The position numbers were made by a program, and so were the translations under genes. Source: Nereocystis luetkeana (lineage: Eukaryota; Sar; Phaeophyceae; Laminariales; Laminariaceae). Taken from it: a DNA stretch of 64,000 nt. Within the stretch, counting starts at the first letter, position 1. Each line of letters begins with the position of its first letter. The DNA lies in contig JARUPZ010000024.1 in assembly GCA_031213475.1 (NCBI GenBank), positions 1,426,001-1,490,000 of the forward strand, read 5' to 3'. Below are positions 1-12,802 of the stretch, in pieces. The notes below the pieces were generated by a model that worked only from the letters and a program-made list of their open reading frames with translations, did no database searches and had not been told where the DNA came from.

Positions 1-377
1 ATCCGTCTCTTCCCCGCACGTCGACGCTCAGTCTCCCTCCTCCCTCGTCGTCGAATCCAGCCTCCTACCGGCGCAATAGACTGTGCCGTAGTGTGGCCTG
101 TGGTGGCGCCTGCCTCCGCGCACGGACACCCCGATTGAGCATTGCTGCTCTGCCGCAGCTGCCTAAAAAGACGCCGGAATCGTAGGTCTCCGTGCCTGAC
201 GCACCACGTACGACCCAACTCTACTGCCGCCTGAGCCTCGCGGCCACAGGCAGCAGCAAGAAGGTATCACTCCTTGAGGGTGAGTCCGGCCTTACACCCG
301 CCAGAAAGACCTACCCCACTCGCTATTAGCCTGATAGGGCATGCCTCGCAGCATTCCTTGCCGAGGCAGCGAGGGGA
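1..377 (+). repeat. 3' part of a dispersed repeat, copy 1
   Basis: Nearly identical to 44248-44625, with only a few substitutions and a one-base length difference. Similarity stops abruptly after the shared GAGGGGAA at 377 and 44625, so this is one end of an element. The copy at 43395-44628 shows the whole unit is about 1.2 kb, so this copy enters the window part-way through. A 7-bp inverted repeat (TGCCTCG / CGAGGCA) lies 10 bases inside the end. No recognisable coding sequence or terminal inverted repeat was found. Confidence 0.8.
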
Positions 378-1254
378 ATACACCTGGCCAGCTCCGGCCA
401 CATGACACCGGCATTGTGTGAAGACGGTGACCCTATAGGGTGGGTCGGAGCCCCGAACGAGCGCACTCCGTTCAGAATTCGTGACGCAGTCGTTGATTTT
501 GTCGATCGATGTATGTCGAGGACTCGGAATCTCGTCGCTTCGAACCAAACATCCGCCTGAGTTTTTCTCAAGCCGATCTTGGTCCAACATCGGCCCCAGA
601 TTCACTTTTTTCTTTTTTCGGGGTTTTCCATAAGTTTGGAACTTTCCGTGCCCATAGCAACCTGTACCTCAAAAAATCTGACGGATATCTTTGGAATTCA
701 AACTTTTTATAGGAACTTTGCGTTTCCATTGGCATAGTTCTCTAGGTTTCCTGCGTACAACTATTAATAACTGCTGGTAAAATAAGAACACAGCAGCAGA
801 CTTCAGATTTCTGAGTCCTTCTCCATGCACATATATGTATTTGATCCTATCGAGGTTTGCTATACTTGGATCACAGCAGGTGCGGACATGAGCAGACGAT
901 AATGGTGGGTGGTGCACACCAGAGTGCCAAGTTCTCACCCATGCAGTCTGCCGAGCACCCGGCTCACTCCGTGCTGACATCTCCATCTCCATAACCTGAA
1001 ACCTGGAACTCGACCTGTTGGAAGCAGCAGCAGTGCCAAAGCTGGCTCGCACTCCGATGTTTTGTTCCGTGTGAACAACAGCAGTTGTTTCCTCTTCACT
1101 GCAACACTGCAACAACACGTTCCCCTAAACAGAATAGTAGAACGCGACCGGACGATAGCACTCTGCTCGAAGGGGCTAACAGTTCGTCCCCGTTGCGTAC
1201 CCAGCACAAGCTAACCGGAAGGCAACTACAACGTTTGCAGCAGCAGGCTTGGTG
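378..1254. other. unassigned flank of the large DNA transposon
   Basis: Only short shadow reading frames occur here, and no splice-consistent exon was recognised. CAG/CTG-rich short tracts are common. This is host DNA left of the transposon insertion point. Confidence 0.4.
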
Positions 1255-1263
1255 CTCAATCCC
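1255..1263. repeat. 9-bp target-site duplication, left
   Basis: CTCAATCCC directly abuts the outer end of the left terminal inverted repeat. The identical nonamer abuts the outer end of the right inverted repeat at 14796-14804. Nine bases is the usual duplication length for Mutator-like elements. Confidence 0.85.
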
Positions 1264-1474
1264 GGCGCGTGCTATGTGCAGGCGCATCCTGCAAAAATAT
1301 TTGTGCAGGCGCCGAACGCCTCGAGAACCGATCCACTACAAACCCATTTTCAAATACGAAACACCGGCCTCAAAACAGCAGTTCACAACAATTCACAGCA
1401 GCAGTAGACCAGCACCAGGCACAGCAGCAGTAGACCAGCACCAGGTCTCGACGTAAGGCACAGGGCACGCGCAG
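1264..1474 (+). repeat. left terminal inverted repeat of the DNA transposon
   Basis: Matches the reverse complement of 14594-14795. The left copy has an extra CAGCAGCAGTAGACCAGCAC unit in tandem that the right copy lacks. It ends 9 bases before the ATG at 1483, so it probably supplies the promoter and leader of the internal gene. Confidence 0.85.
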
Positions 1475-1482
1475 TGACTGCG

Positions 1483-1932
1483 ATGACCTCTCTGTTCGAT
1501 ATAGTAGGGAACTCTTCCGCAGGCGACGATGCGGAAGACGCGGGTAGCGCAGGTAGTGACGGAGGAGGTATGATCGAAGTGGACGCTACCAGCGAGGACG
1601 GTGCGTTTTCCTTTTTCTGCGCGAGAGCTGCAGGAGCTGCAGGCGATGACGACGACGGCGCGGCGTCGACTCCTGCGAGGGCGAGTGGCCCGACGTGTGA
1701 CGGGGGCGTACCGGTAATCGAAGTGGATGACACCAGCGAGGAGGGTGCCTTTTCGTTTTTTTGCGCAAGAGCAGACCCTGCGTCGCCGACTCGGAGAGCG
1801 CGTGGCATCGGTGTCGACAGCAGTGCAGCGACTGCAGGCAGCGGCGCTACAGACGGCGGCGATGCGCCGGCGACTCCGAGGAGTGACGGTGACCCGGCGC
1901 AGAACGTGGATGCCGAGAGCGACACAAATACG
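1483..1932 (+). CDS. exon 1 of the transposon-internal gene; acidic protein with two SIM-like repeats
   Basis: The frame opens at ATG 1483, the first ATG inside the inverted repeat, and runs 150 codons to ACG followed by a strong donor (gtgagt at 1933). The peptide is rich in Asp, Gly, Ala and Ser. It contains a 20-residue repeat twice: residues 30-49 (MIEVDATSEDGAFSFFCARA) and 78-97 (VIEVDDTSEEGAFSFFCARA). The hydrophobic V/M-I-E-V core followed by acids resembles a SUMO-interaction motif. That reading is inference. I do not recognise the family. Phase 0 at the donor matches the acceptor at 3407. Confidence 0.6.
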
Positions 1933-1980
1933 GTGAGTTGGTCGGAGTTTGTTTTGTGACGCGAACAGTGTTGTTGGTAC

Positions 1981-2153
1981 AGAGTACCGGACACCTAATA
2001 AGAAACAGAAACTATGGTCCAGGCTGGATTTCTTATTTGAGAGAGGGTGCTTTCTAGACTAATTTCAAGATAACGCCTCATGAATTTAATATTTTCCTTT
2101 AAATATCAGCCTGGCTTTCGTATTAGCCTGTTTCTTATTAGCTGTCCTGTACT
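1981..2153. mobile_element. MITE family 1, copy 1
   Basis: Ends are inverted: AGTACCGGACACCTAATAAG at the left pairs with the reverse complement of the right end (CTTATTAGCTGTCCTGTACT). A second, inner inverted pair (GGCTGGATTTCTTATT / AGCCTGGCTTTC) lies just inside. A related copy in the same orientation is at 14111-14302. No coding capacity. Confidence 0.75.
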
Positions 2154-3406
2154 GACTGTATAATACTTGCACACCTCGGACAGATCATGATCTACTACTG
2201 CTGTGGATAATCTGATAATGATCTACTGGTACTGCTGTAGATGATCTAGATAATCTACTATTAATAACATAATATAATGATCTAGATCACCCATTAGTAC
2301 AACTAGTAGTTCCATACCTGCGGTTGCGAGAGGTTGTGCAGGATCTGCATGCTGTAGTACAGATCCAACCCAGACCTCTGGGAGATCATGCAGATTATAC
2401 CGCTCCGATCGGGCAACGTGAGCTAGATGGCATAAGATCGGAAATGCATCTGGCTTGAAAAATCTAGACCATCCAACGGGAGTCGATGATCTGCCGCGAG
2501 CTGTGTAAAACTGTTCTTCGTATGATACGATATTGACAGCAGTGCCCTTGTGTACGGGTACTACAGTAGCTGTAATAGTGAGACACAATGTAAGCCGTAG
2601 GCCATAGGTCCACGTTGTACCACGTTGTACCTGGTAGGTTGTAGGCCGATGTTGCAGGTTGTTGGTGTTGTTGTTGGTGTTGTATGTCGCAAACGGGCGC
2701 GCCACCCTGGGGCATTTCGGCCGCGGATTTCGCCGTGGGTAGGGGGGAAGGGTGCAGACAAGGGGAAACCGGCCGTCTCGCGCCGCGCCGGCCCGCGCTC
2801 GTCGTGGTGCGGGGGGGCAAGGTCAGGGGGCCGGATGCGGCGAGATCACGCATTACTTGGAAATAGAGGGGCGGGCTGCGGTGGTGGCACAAGCAGGGAG
2901 CAGCACTCATACGAAGTATTGTATACTCTTGCTGTAACCGCGCGCAGAAAAGCACGCTGATCCTGGTGACATACGTAGTAAATACGGGCTTTTGCTGAAC
3001 AGCAGCAGTTCCCCCCTCCCCCAGCCTAACAAATTGCACAGCAGCAGTATTGCAGCAGCATACTGTATCATAGTAGCAGCAGCATGGGTACAGAGAAACA
3101 CCGTTGTTTTCGACCGTGTACGATATACAACACAAAAAGTAGTACATTCCCAGCAGGTGCAATTGTGTTGTCCTCCTTTTCTACGGCCCTTCTCCGCCAA
3201 CACGATTGTCTGTTGAATATGGTACATATGATGGATAGTATGATACGTATACTTAACGGTGAAAATGTCCAAGGTAGCCAACGGTAAACCAGCTTCATCC
3301 TCTGTTTCAGCAGTACTCGTAGTGGTGGTGGATAACACGCACCTGCCAACGTTGACACCATTCATAACGCTGTATAATCACCGCTCTTTGCGTTCGGCGT
3401 CCGCAG

Positions 3407-3543
3407 TTCTCGTACTCCGCGGAAGCGTTGCGTGTTGCGCTGAACAACATTCGTATGGAGCATTCGTATGGAGGGAACAAACTTGGAGGACCTGGAATCG
3501 GTGGTGAAGCAGACTTGCGCGAAACATGGTGTGAAGCTTGCAC
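3407..3543 (+). CDS. exon 2 of the transposon-internal gene
   Basis: An acceptor (gtccgcag) and a strong donor (gtgagt at 3544) bracket 137 bases that are open in the frame continuing exon 1 (phase 0 in, phase 2 out). The 45 codons include a Gly-rich stretch (NKLGGPGIGGEADLRE) and end in W-C-E-A-C. Phase agreement with both neighbouring exons is the main support. Family unknown. Confidence 0.5.
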
Positions 3544-4937
3544 GTGAGTCTTCAAGAAGGGAGAAAGGAAGTGGAAGCCGCCTTGTCATGGTCGCATGGA
3601 AATGCGTGCATGGCATGCGGAACCGGCAGACCGACCTGCAGGCCGAACGCAGGAGGAGTGCCCCTGGTGAGTCTTCGATGAGGAATGAGTAGAAGGACTG
3701 GATAGAAGGGTAGGATATGAACCTGCGGTTTCTAATAAAGATACAGTAGAATATGCTGTCGCTAGAAACTTGCTCAGCAGGATCTTTATTAACTGTCGTC
3801 AACTTGTTTGCGTTGCTACGTATTTTGTGTTGGTACTGCTGTCTACACTTATCGGCTTCCAGCTTCTAGCATGCTAGCCCCGACCGGGGCCGTGCTGTTT
3901 TGACCTCTTTTTTTTATGTCCAGGGTCCATAGACTGTTTTCTTGTATCATACCAGTACCAGGTTCTTCGTACGGATACCGTTCGTACTCGAAGGGAGACA
4001 AAAGGGCTCCTTCATATTTGGCGCGGTGCTAATCACAAACTCGCTTTTGCTCGTAGTATAATAGTGGCAGTCGTGTTTGCCCTAGGCAGTCGTGTTTGCC
4101 CTAGGCACTCGTGTTTACCGTAGGGAGCATCATGGGCATGGCGTCTAACAGCGGTGAATAATCTATCGGCTTACATGCCCTGCCTTGCGTCTGCACCAGG
4201 TTGTCACAGGGTGCCACGGCAAGCCTCGAGCCAGAGGACTGGCTGCGGCTTTAAGGTAGGGTGCAGCTTCGTATGTACAGTAGTACGTTCATATTGTACA
4301 CGTGTCTCGTTCTTAGCTGAAGACCGGGATACTTTCAATTGTTGCTTGGTAGTCTACGAATGTACCTGGTGCTGCTAAACACAAACCCGGTTTATCGCGT
4401 TGGAACTCAATCAGTTGTGCTTGCACACGCTGATGAATCATGCGAGAACTACATTTTGCTCGTCACCTTGGTTGCATGAGGGTTACGTTGGATTGATGCA
4501 GGCGCATTAATTGCCGGCGAAACGATGATGACGCGGCATTCTATATATTATTAGTAGACACCATTAAATCAATATGGCCACCGATTTCCCCTGCAGATAA
4601 CCGGACGATGGCCTCTTAACCCTTATAGAACCCACTAAATAATCACTGAAAAAATATCAAACTGAAAATAAACGAAAAAACGAACGAACCTCATTGGATA
4701 GAATTTAGGCCGCGTGCAACCAAAGGACCGTGGAGGACACACGCGATGAAACAAACAAAAAAGCCCGCCCAAGCCTGACCTCACGTAACTCGGTCCCACA
4801 TTTGTGCGACGGGAGCATGTGGGTTATGAAAAGGAGGAGGAGGTTGGGTGGTAAGGGGGGGTCCAATACCTCGATACCTCGGTTTCGGTGACACAAGCAA
4901 ACGACGGCAAGTCTTTCCCTGTGGCACCACGTAGCAG

Positions 4938-5319
4938 ACACCACCAGCACACACCAGAAACCACCATGGCGCAGCCGGCATACCCGGACGTCGTGGCCCT
5001 CGAAGCCTTCAAGAACGGCGAGGAACTTGCCATTTACCACCAGCTGGAGCTGGTTGCGGAGCACTATTCTCCCAGGACGCGGGAGTTCGCATTCGACGCG
5101 GCCACCGCAGTCGCCCTGACTTTCTGTGAGCATGAGGACCACCCTCTTGCATTGCCCAGTGGGTTGTCTTCGAAGGAGCGGAAGGCGGCTGCCAGTGCGC
5201 ATCCTGGTCTGTGCGGGGTTAGCCTGGCTGCGGTAATCGCGGGCGTCGCCTTTGGCGACGTAGCGGCGACCGCCGAACGCAGAGGGGTTCCTGCCACCTA
5301 TCGTGCGTTTCGGAATCAG
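4938..5319 (+). CDS. exon 3 of the transposon-internal gene
   Basis: The acceptor gtagcag supplies the single base needed to complete the codon split at the exon 2 donor. The exon then reads 127 codons to CAG before gtgtgt. The product is alanine-rich and mixed helical (for example YHQLELVAEHYSPRTREFAF), with strong codon regularity compared with its surroundings. An internal ATG at 4966 could be an alternative start. I do not recognise a domain. Confidence 0.55.
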
Positions 5320-6650
5320 GTGTGTTTGTGTTTGTTCTCCTGGCCTTTTTGTTGTACCCTGCGTTGCTGCCACGTGCTTGCTAGGAGACTTCAATGCACC
5401 ATGTTAGAACCGTGTGCGAGAAACGAGCGCTGCCGGTGGAGGTAGCGGCCGTGCGATGTGTTCTCATCCTGCTCCTTGTGCTGGTGGAGTGTGGTACGAA
5501 GGCCAGGTGAAGGCTCCGCCCGGGCGAGAATCACACCTCCAATCTTGAACAGTCAATCGAACCATCACTAAATACAGCTGGTACTTATATCTCGGTATGT
5601 ATCTAAACTCTAATTCCAAGTAGTTTTGTCTTGATATACGATCGTGCAGTTCACCAGGTATTATACGAGACCGGTATACGAGTACGTACCAGTTTGAGTA
5701 TGGATGCTCGAGAAAGGGGACATTTAGTAAAACGGGGACCCTCTTGCGCGATAGGTTGGTAGCTCGTATGTCGTGTTCTACAGCAGCAACAGCAGCAGTA
5801 CTCGTAGTGCAGCAACAGCAGCAGTACTCGTAGTTTATATTTTTCCATCCGTGAATATGTCAAGGACTACTCGTACGTATAGTAGACTACCTTGTACAGC
5901 AGTAGTTGACTCACATCATAGTACTCACAACATGACTTTATACCTGATATGATCAACTGTCGTCGTCCTTGCGTGATGCACCTGGCGGTTGTACCTGAAA
6001 CCACTACAAAAATAGTACCTGTACGACACGGGTTGGGATGTTGCCGTCGGGCCTTTTGTTGTGTGTCACAACGTATTGTCTAAATGCGGTATTCACGGCG
6101 TAAACAGAGCGGGCTGGCCGAGTGGAGCTGCTGCTGCCTGTGGTTGTCGTAGCTTCGACACGACGGAAGGCCGCAGGCATATAGTACCGGTGCATGAGTA
6201 TTATTATGCACCAGTGCTGCGAACCAGTATATTTGGTGCGGGCAAACCTGGGTACTTGTACTGCCGACAACCTCTATCGCCGGAAAAGTAACGACCTTTT
6301 AGTGTTCATATTCATACTCCGACGGTCCTTATATTCTCGCTTACAGTTTTACAAAATAGGTGCATGCTATGATTCGTTCAACAGTACTCGTGGTACAGCC
6401 GCCTGACCTTACGTAGTCGATCAAAGTTTAGCCAGGTCCTGGAACATGGTGTGCTGGCGTAGTTCACAGCTCGAAGTTACCACTACACCCTATAGTACAT
6501 ACTGGTGCCTGGATTTCATGTTCATAGCACTCGTTGTGTATCCTAGGGAGTGTTACGGTATTACGCGTAGTCTAGCACGTGTATTACGGGTAACATTAAT
6601 TGATCAAGGTTGTCACCTACAAGGTAGATACTGGTAGATCATTAGTACAG

Positions 6651-6881
6651 CAGAGCTATAGGCGTGCAGCTTTATGTTGTAAGCAACAACACGCCGGCAC
6701 GTCACTCCGAAGACATGTCAAAGTGGCAGCTGACAATGCTGCTGTACCACTCTCTTTCTTGCTTGGTGCCCAGGCGTGCTTCGATGCGTCTAAGGAGCTA
6801 AACGCCTTTGGAGCTGGCGTTCAACTCAAGCGCAAAGAGTGCTTCGCGCAAGCTTGCCGAGCTCTTTTTCCGGGAAATGGG
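6651..6881 (+). CDS. exon 4 of the transposon-internal gene
   Basis: Phase-0 acceptor (attagtacag) and possible donor (gtagtg at 6882) enclose 77 codons in frame with exon 3. The peptide has several Cys residues (ALCCKQQHAG; LKRKECFAQACRALF). Without the donor the frame would run to a stop at 6918-6920, so this could instead be a terminal exon of a truncated product. Confidence 0.45.
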
Positions 6882-9849
6882 GTAGTGGAGGAATGGGCGG
6901 GGACTTCCTTCAACTCGTGACTTCTTAGCTGACCCACCACAGACGACGTCTGCTACGGAGTGGGTTCTGTGTGTATTCGCAGACTTGAATTTTCGCCGGC
7001 CGCACGTAAAAATAGTGAGGCAAGCAGGTTTTGATAGTTGACACGTGTGGTGTGCTGACGAGAGATTTGTTTTCACTTCAGGGATGTTAGGGTTAGCGTT
7101 GGCTTCCTCTTCGTGTGCTTTTGCGCGGCATGAATAATTTTTGTTATTACTGCTGGAAATCATCTACTGTGGGCGTCCCGCCAGTAGTGTTGGGACGTTA
7201 TATGGCGCGCGCTGTTGATAATGAGCAACGCCGTGGAGGGGGCGGCGAATTATCTTCCAACCTGTATATTTGAATTCGGCGAATGTTGATTTGTACTTGG
7301 TCGCTATCTGCAGGATACGAGGTGGTTTACCCAAGTGGCAGCGGTGCTTCCTGTAATATAATAATGTAATATTGCCGAGAGAGCCGCAAGGCGAACTGTG
7401 CTGTTTCCCTATAATAGTGACTCGGGAGGGGGGGAAGGGGGGGGTGGGGTGTCCCTTCCACGATCATTCGGTGAAGCAAGATAATAAACAGATTGTCTGC
7501 GTGAGTTTTTCGTGCTTTCGCCCTGTGCCGGTCATGCACACGCATGCCGAATCTTCCAGGCTGCTTTGTTCGTCGTTGCTGATCTCTATACTTTCGACAT
7601 CTACCTGGTATTTTTTTGTCCGTATGATACATGCCGCAGGGAGGTCATCTGTCACAACCCTGACGTCGCGTCTCTTCGTGACTGTGAATTTGGGATGTCA
7701 TGTGACCGCTATACATACCCTCCATGAGGTAACCACACGATACCGGTATGGAAACCCTGGTGGTGTTCCTCTTGGACCGACCAATCGTCAAGTTTCGTTG
7801 GGTTGTTCGACATATTTTTTCTCGGAACGTGGGACGTGTATATATCCGGGAGCCGCGCCCCTATAGTAGTAGTAACATCCTCTCCATCACGGCACAGATC
7901 AAGTAGAGGATATTAACTCCCGTACCCTTCAATCAAGTAACACAAAGTTGCCAACTTTCTTGACGTGTAACTAGGGCGCCATCCGATATTGGAGGTATTT
8001 ATCCTCCTGCGCGCTCAGTTCTTCAAATAAAGGAAAATGAACTGTTTGATCCGAAGCGGCCGTTTCGAAACCATTGAAAAACCCCTCTCGGAGAGAAAAA
8101 AAACTTCCCCACCTGAAAAGCCACACACGTTTTAGAGAGGAACAAGGTCGAATAATCCGAGGGAAGCTTCAATCCACGCGGCTTGGCCGTGTTAGGGGTT
8201 GTAGCCCGGTTCAGATTGGCGAGCGAAGCAAAATTTTGCGCGCACGGGCGTTTTCAATAAAATCCACAGAATGCCAAGTGACTTATCAAATTGATGTTTC
8301 CCATCTCTTGCTGGACTGTCTAATAGGTTGATATGTAAAGTCGGCAACCCGACAATGGATTAATTGTCCCCGCCCCCGGATTCGTTTAGCTCTGGAAATT
8401 CAGTGCCACCGAGTATTTTTTCACCGGCATCTCCATTTCCATGCTCTCTTGCTGAACTGCTCTTTTTTTGGATTGTTACTCGAGGTTGATGACTATCCAG
8501 CGACGAATTAATGATGCCCGCCCCCCAAATAGTATGCCCTGTGACGTTCAGCGCCATTGAGGCACTTTGCAAACCCGGCGGTTCTGGGCGTTACCTTATT
8601 TTTTCCTTTGCAGCCGGTAAGAACGCGTTGGAACCCTACAATATATTTGTTTTGTTTTATCTTGTTTGGCCTTATTACCGGTACCATGAGTAAATCAACC
8701 CGCGAATGTTTGGGGGATAGTAGGGGACTTTTCATCACATTATCCCCCAAAACAAACCAGGGGATCTTCAACCTGGGATGTCGCCCTAGGCCTTTGGTGC
8801 TACACTAGAAAGAAAACATTTGTCACGCAGGCGTCTGTGTAACACCTTGAAAACAGAACATCATGGATATTGTGGGTTTTGGTATCATGCGCGCATTGCC
8901 ATTAAAAAAAGCGGAAACCGTGCTCGCTAGAATTGAAGTTGATAATAACTAGACTCAGGTGCCTACATCCTCGGAGTGAACCACACTTTGATGACGGTCA
9001 GAGACAGGCCCGACTAAGAAACGAACCGGGTTCGAACCGGTAAACGAAAACTTGATAAATAAGTGTGGACAGGGGTTTCCTCTCGCTCTCCGGGAGGCAT
9101 AAAAAAGAAAAAAAATTGACCCCGCCGTCCTAAAGGCCTCCCACACGAAAACTCATCTCGTTTGATCCTTCAACCGCTTTACATGTATAGGGTTGTTCGG
9201 CGTTTATAGATAACAGACAGCCAGCCTCGCGAGAAAGGAGACGGCCGATACGCGAGGGACAAAACAAAAGTGACGCTCCCTGTGTACTGATCCCGCGACT
9301 GAAAGGAAGCCGACATCCAGCCCCCTCCACCACCCCTTCTCGTCTCCTTTAGTGCCTCTGCCCTCGCCCCCGTTTTTGCCCCCAATACTGTCGCCCCCCT
9401 AGTCCCCCTTCTTGTTTCCCATGTTGTCTCCCCCCCTGTGCACCCCCTCCGCTCTCTCCGCAACCACCTGGTCAGTCTCTTTCCTTGCCTCGGATTTCAT
9501 CTGTGGTTCATATCGCAACGCGGTGAGGGGCGGGAGATAAAATTGTTAACATATTCTCGATGTCTGTGTAGAGCAAAAAAACTGCGTAGCGACTAAAGGC
9601 AACCTCTTGATCAACGCGACAGGAGGACTGGTCTGCGCTCCGTGAAGGTCTAAACTACGTCCCTCTTTCCGCGCAGTAAATGAAATTCCTGTGTGTGCGT
9701 GTCACGAGGCAGGCGAATACTCATGATTGTTGCGGTATGTTTTCGCGTTGAAACCTGGTCATTGCTTTTTTTCGACTCAGTGCTGCAATCGGTGAAGTAA
9801 TTTCAGTCCATCGGGTTGATGAAGTACTGCCTACTCGTACGCGTACTAA
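6882..9849. other. transposon interior, long intron or non-coding
   Basis: No exon with convincing acceptor, donor and phase was found. Simple homopolymer and pyrimidine-rich stretches occur (for example 9320-9470, C-rich). Several short open frames on both strands show no recognisable protein. Confidence 0.3.
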
Positions 9850-10865
9850 AACAGCAGGAGTGTATACACCTTACATCACAATGCACATTTCTTCGGCAAC
9901 AACAGCCTTTACAGCAGCACGCGTATGTGGCGCTTGACAGCACCGTCATCAAATCTACGCGTACAACCATACCAGTAGTAGATACAAGCTCCACACAAGG
10001 TTTTGCCTTCAAACACAGCTGTAAGACACACAGGACTGGACGGAATTCAAATCTTCGTTTAGTGATCATTCAAATATACCAATGCTCCTTATATTTCCGT
10101 CCCCAGCAGTACCGCACTACGGGGGTATCCATCTGAAAGAACGGTACCAGGTGCCTCGTACACGTTTCTACATCAACATAACTCGCACAGCTGCAAGAGT
10201 ACGTGCCGCCGACAGCGGCGTCATCGCATGTACGCGCACAATCACCCCAGTAGTGCATACAGCAGTACGCACCACGCTATGCCTACAAACACTGCTGCAA
10301 GACATACAGAACCAGTTTAGTTTGTATTCAAATATACAAGTGCTCCATATATTTCCGTTCCCAGCAGTGCCGCACTACGAGGGTGTCCGTCGGAAAGACC
10401 TTCACACGTTTCTACTATAGCATAATCGCATCACAGCTGAAGTACGTGCTGCTGACAGCAGCGTACATTCTATTATAGCATAATCGTATAACAGCTGAAG
10501 TACGTGCTGCTGACAGCAGCGTCATCGCTTGTACCAGGTACGCGTACAACTGCACCATAATATGTACAGCAGTACGCACCACACAGGTTTGTCTGCAATC
10601 ACAGCAGAAGAACCTGCAAGACATACAGAACTGGACGGAAATACAAGGAGCGTTTAGTATGCATTGAAATATATCAATGCCCCTTTTATTTCCGTCCCCT
10701 GCAGTACCGCACTACGAGGGTATCTGTCTGCAAGAACCATACACGTTCCTACTATAGCATAATCACACAACAGTAGAAGAACGTGCCGATGAAAGCAGCG
10801 GCAACGCATGTATGCGTACAACAACACCAGTAGTACGTACAACAGCACGCACCACCGAATCAATG
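9850..10865. repeat. tandem satellite, about 270-330 bp period, roughly 3.5 units
   Basis: Units share ATTTCCGTYCCCWGCAGTRC (near 10091, 10357 and 10690), a GGACGGAAWT block, and the block GAAGTACGTGCTGCTGACAG. The third unit carries an extra internal duplication at 10415-10530. The array lies inside the 13.5-kb transposon. Short open frames across it are by-products of the repetition. Confidence 0.75.
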
Positions 10866-11094
10866 GAGAGCGCAGTACCCGTCGGGGGGGCATGTCTGGT
10901 GTCAAAGCCACCTTGCAACAACGCGGCCTCACCAATCGCAGCCAGACCCCATCTCTTGTAAAGTAGCAGCTTCCTGCGCCGTACGACAGCTTCGTGTTCC
11001 CACGGGCAGGTGTTTGCGGTGACGGTCCCTGGGTCGTTCGCGCCGTCCATCGTGTCTCCCTGGCGCCTCCTTGACGCTTTGCGCTTGTGGACTC

Positions 11095-11540
11095 AGTCCT
11101 TGCTTGCTGTGCCTTGGCAAGGAGGTGGATCGAGCCGCACTCCATCAAGGCAGCACACCACGCGTCGTGGCTCATCGTCATTGGTCAACGCACTCCGAGA
11201 CTGTCAGATTATGTTGAGGATAGCTATTCTCCGAGCGATTCCTGTATCCCTAATCGCATTCGAATTGGATACATTTTATCTTCCCTCACAAACTCCAAGT
11301 GTAAAAAAAAAATATGGGGACAAAAATTGTCCCCAAACGGTCGTCTAGTTCTAAAGGGGTTAAATGCCTGGTGAACAAGCACCCCCGACTGACGACGATG
11401 GTGCTGGAGCACGGGCATGAGGTAGACAAAGCGGCGATGGACGTTCAGGACCAGATGAGGGCGCCTCTGTCATCGCCAATGAAGGCTGAGGCGGCGAAAC
11501 TCACAGGCAGGTGGCGTGTAGAGAGTTTTGTCAAGCTGTA
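11095..11540 (+). CDS. possible additional exons of the transposon-internal gene
   Basis: Two protein-like stretches lie here: about 11100-11216 (RRWIEPHSIKAAHHASWLIV) and about 11370-11510 (VNKHPRLTTMVLEHGHEVDK). They are separated by a fragment of hairpin element family 3 (about 11300-11365). Phases with the flanking exons could not be made to agree with certainty, so boundaries are approximate and function is unknown. Confidence 0.3.
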
Positions 11541-12802
11541 GCAAAGCTTACGATAGTGGCTTGGCATTTGGCTTTTCTTTGCCCTTGCCGACGCTGTTAG
11601 GGCTCGTCCCAACGGAGCATTTTGAGGCTAAAAATCAAAGCTATGTAGAAACAAAAAGCTAAACACAAAAAAAAGCGACGATGAGATATGAAGATGCACT
11701 CGTTCTGGTTCGCCAAATTAAAAAAAAATGAGGGCCCAAGAGACCGGCGGATTTTATTGTAGCTTCTCCATTAAATTAATAATTTTGGAATTAAAATTTT
11801 ATCTAGAAAGCAAAAGCTAAAACGAACTACTCAGTCACAGGTTATACATGTTGAGGTACTCAGTCAGTGACTGTGTAGCTCAACAGGTATAACCTCGTAA
11901 CAAACAGCGAGGAGCGAGGCCGTAGCGACACCCACAGCTACGAACGCCCCGTAGACTAGACTAGACAGCCAGAAGACAGAGAGCAGACAATACACAAGTA
12001 ACATACCCCTGGTGCCGTCATTGCTGTTCTGAATAAAATCGTATGTTCTAGCAAGTGATGCTGCTGTTTGAACAGCACCCGTACTTTATCGAGCGCAGAT
12101 CTCGCGCTTCAGGATGCCGGCGCCCTTGCAGCAGCAAATAGTAATATATCGTGGACTAGCCGTGTGGGCACACTCCCCTATTTTTTTCAGGGCTGTGCGC
12201 CGCCTCTACCGCAGCTGGATTGTGAATCCGTGCTGGTGCTCCACCACGACCGTCGTCTCTATTGCGTTTTTTATTTTAGCTTTTGTTTTTCACGCGTGTC
12301 CTGCGTTTGTACTCCATTCTCTTGTGTCCCAAAACGAGCAAATTTCGTTTGTCTCTTCAGCTTTTGTTTTTAGCTTTCGTTTTTCTTCGTTTGGATGGGC
12401 CCTTAGTTTCATGGTGCGGCTGACGCCGGTAGACTAGAAAGAGCTACGTATTTTCTCGTAGATATCATTCATGTTGTGAGGCTCTATATCCCGTCAGCTA
12501 ACGAGTAGAAATCACGAGTTATTCGACAATTCCCTGCCATTCGTCAACTACTGATGTTTCGGGGTGTGTCATTGGTCCGAAAACACACACACTTTCACAG
12601 AAACACGCATGTTTGCACCCCTCTCCCGTTTGGCCCCCTGATTCCATGCTACCTGGCACCGTGATCCCACGCCGACGAAATCGAGCGTCTGCGACAGCGA
12701 ATCGAGCGTCGGCCACTAGCAGCAAACTACCAAATCTGTCGAATAAGTGGTAAGCAACCATCGGCTTAACACCACCATTCTCGTATTGCACCCCTCTTGC
12801 AG

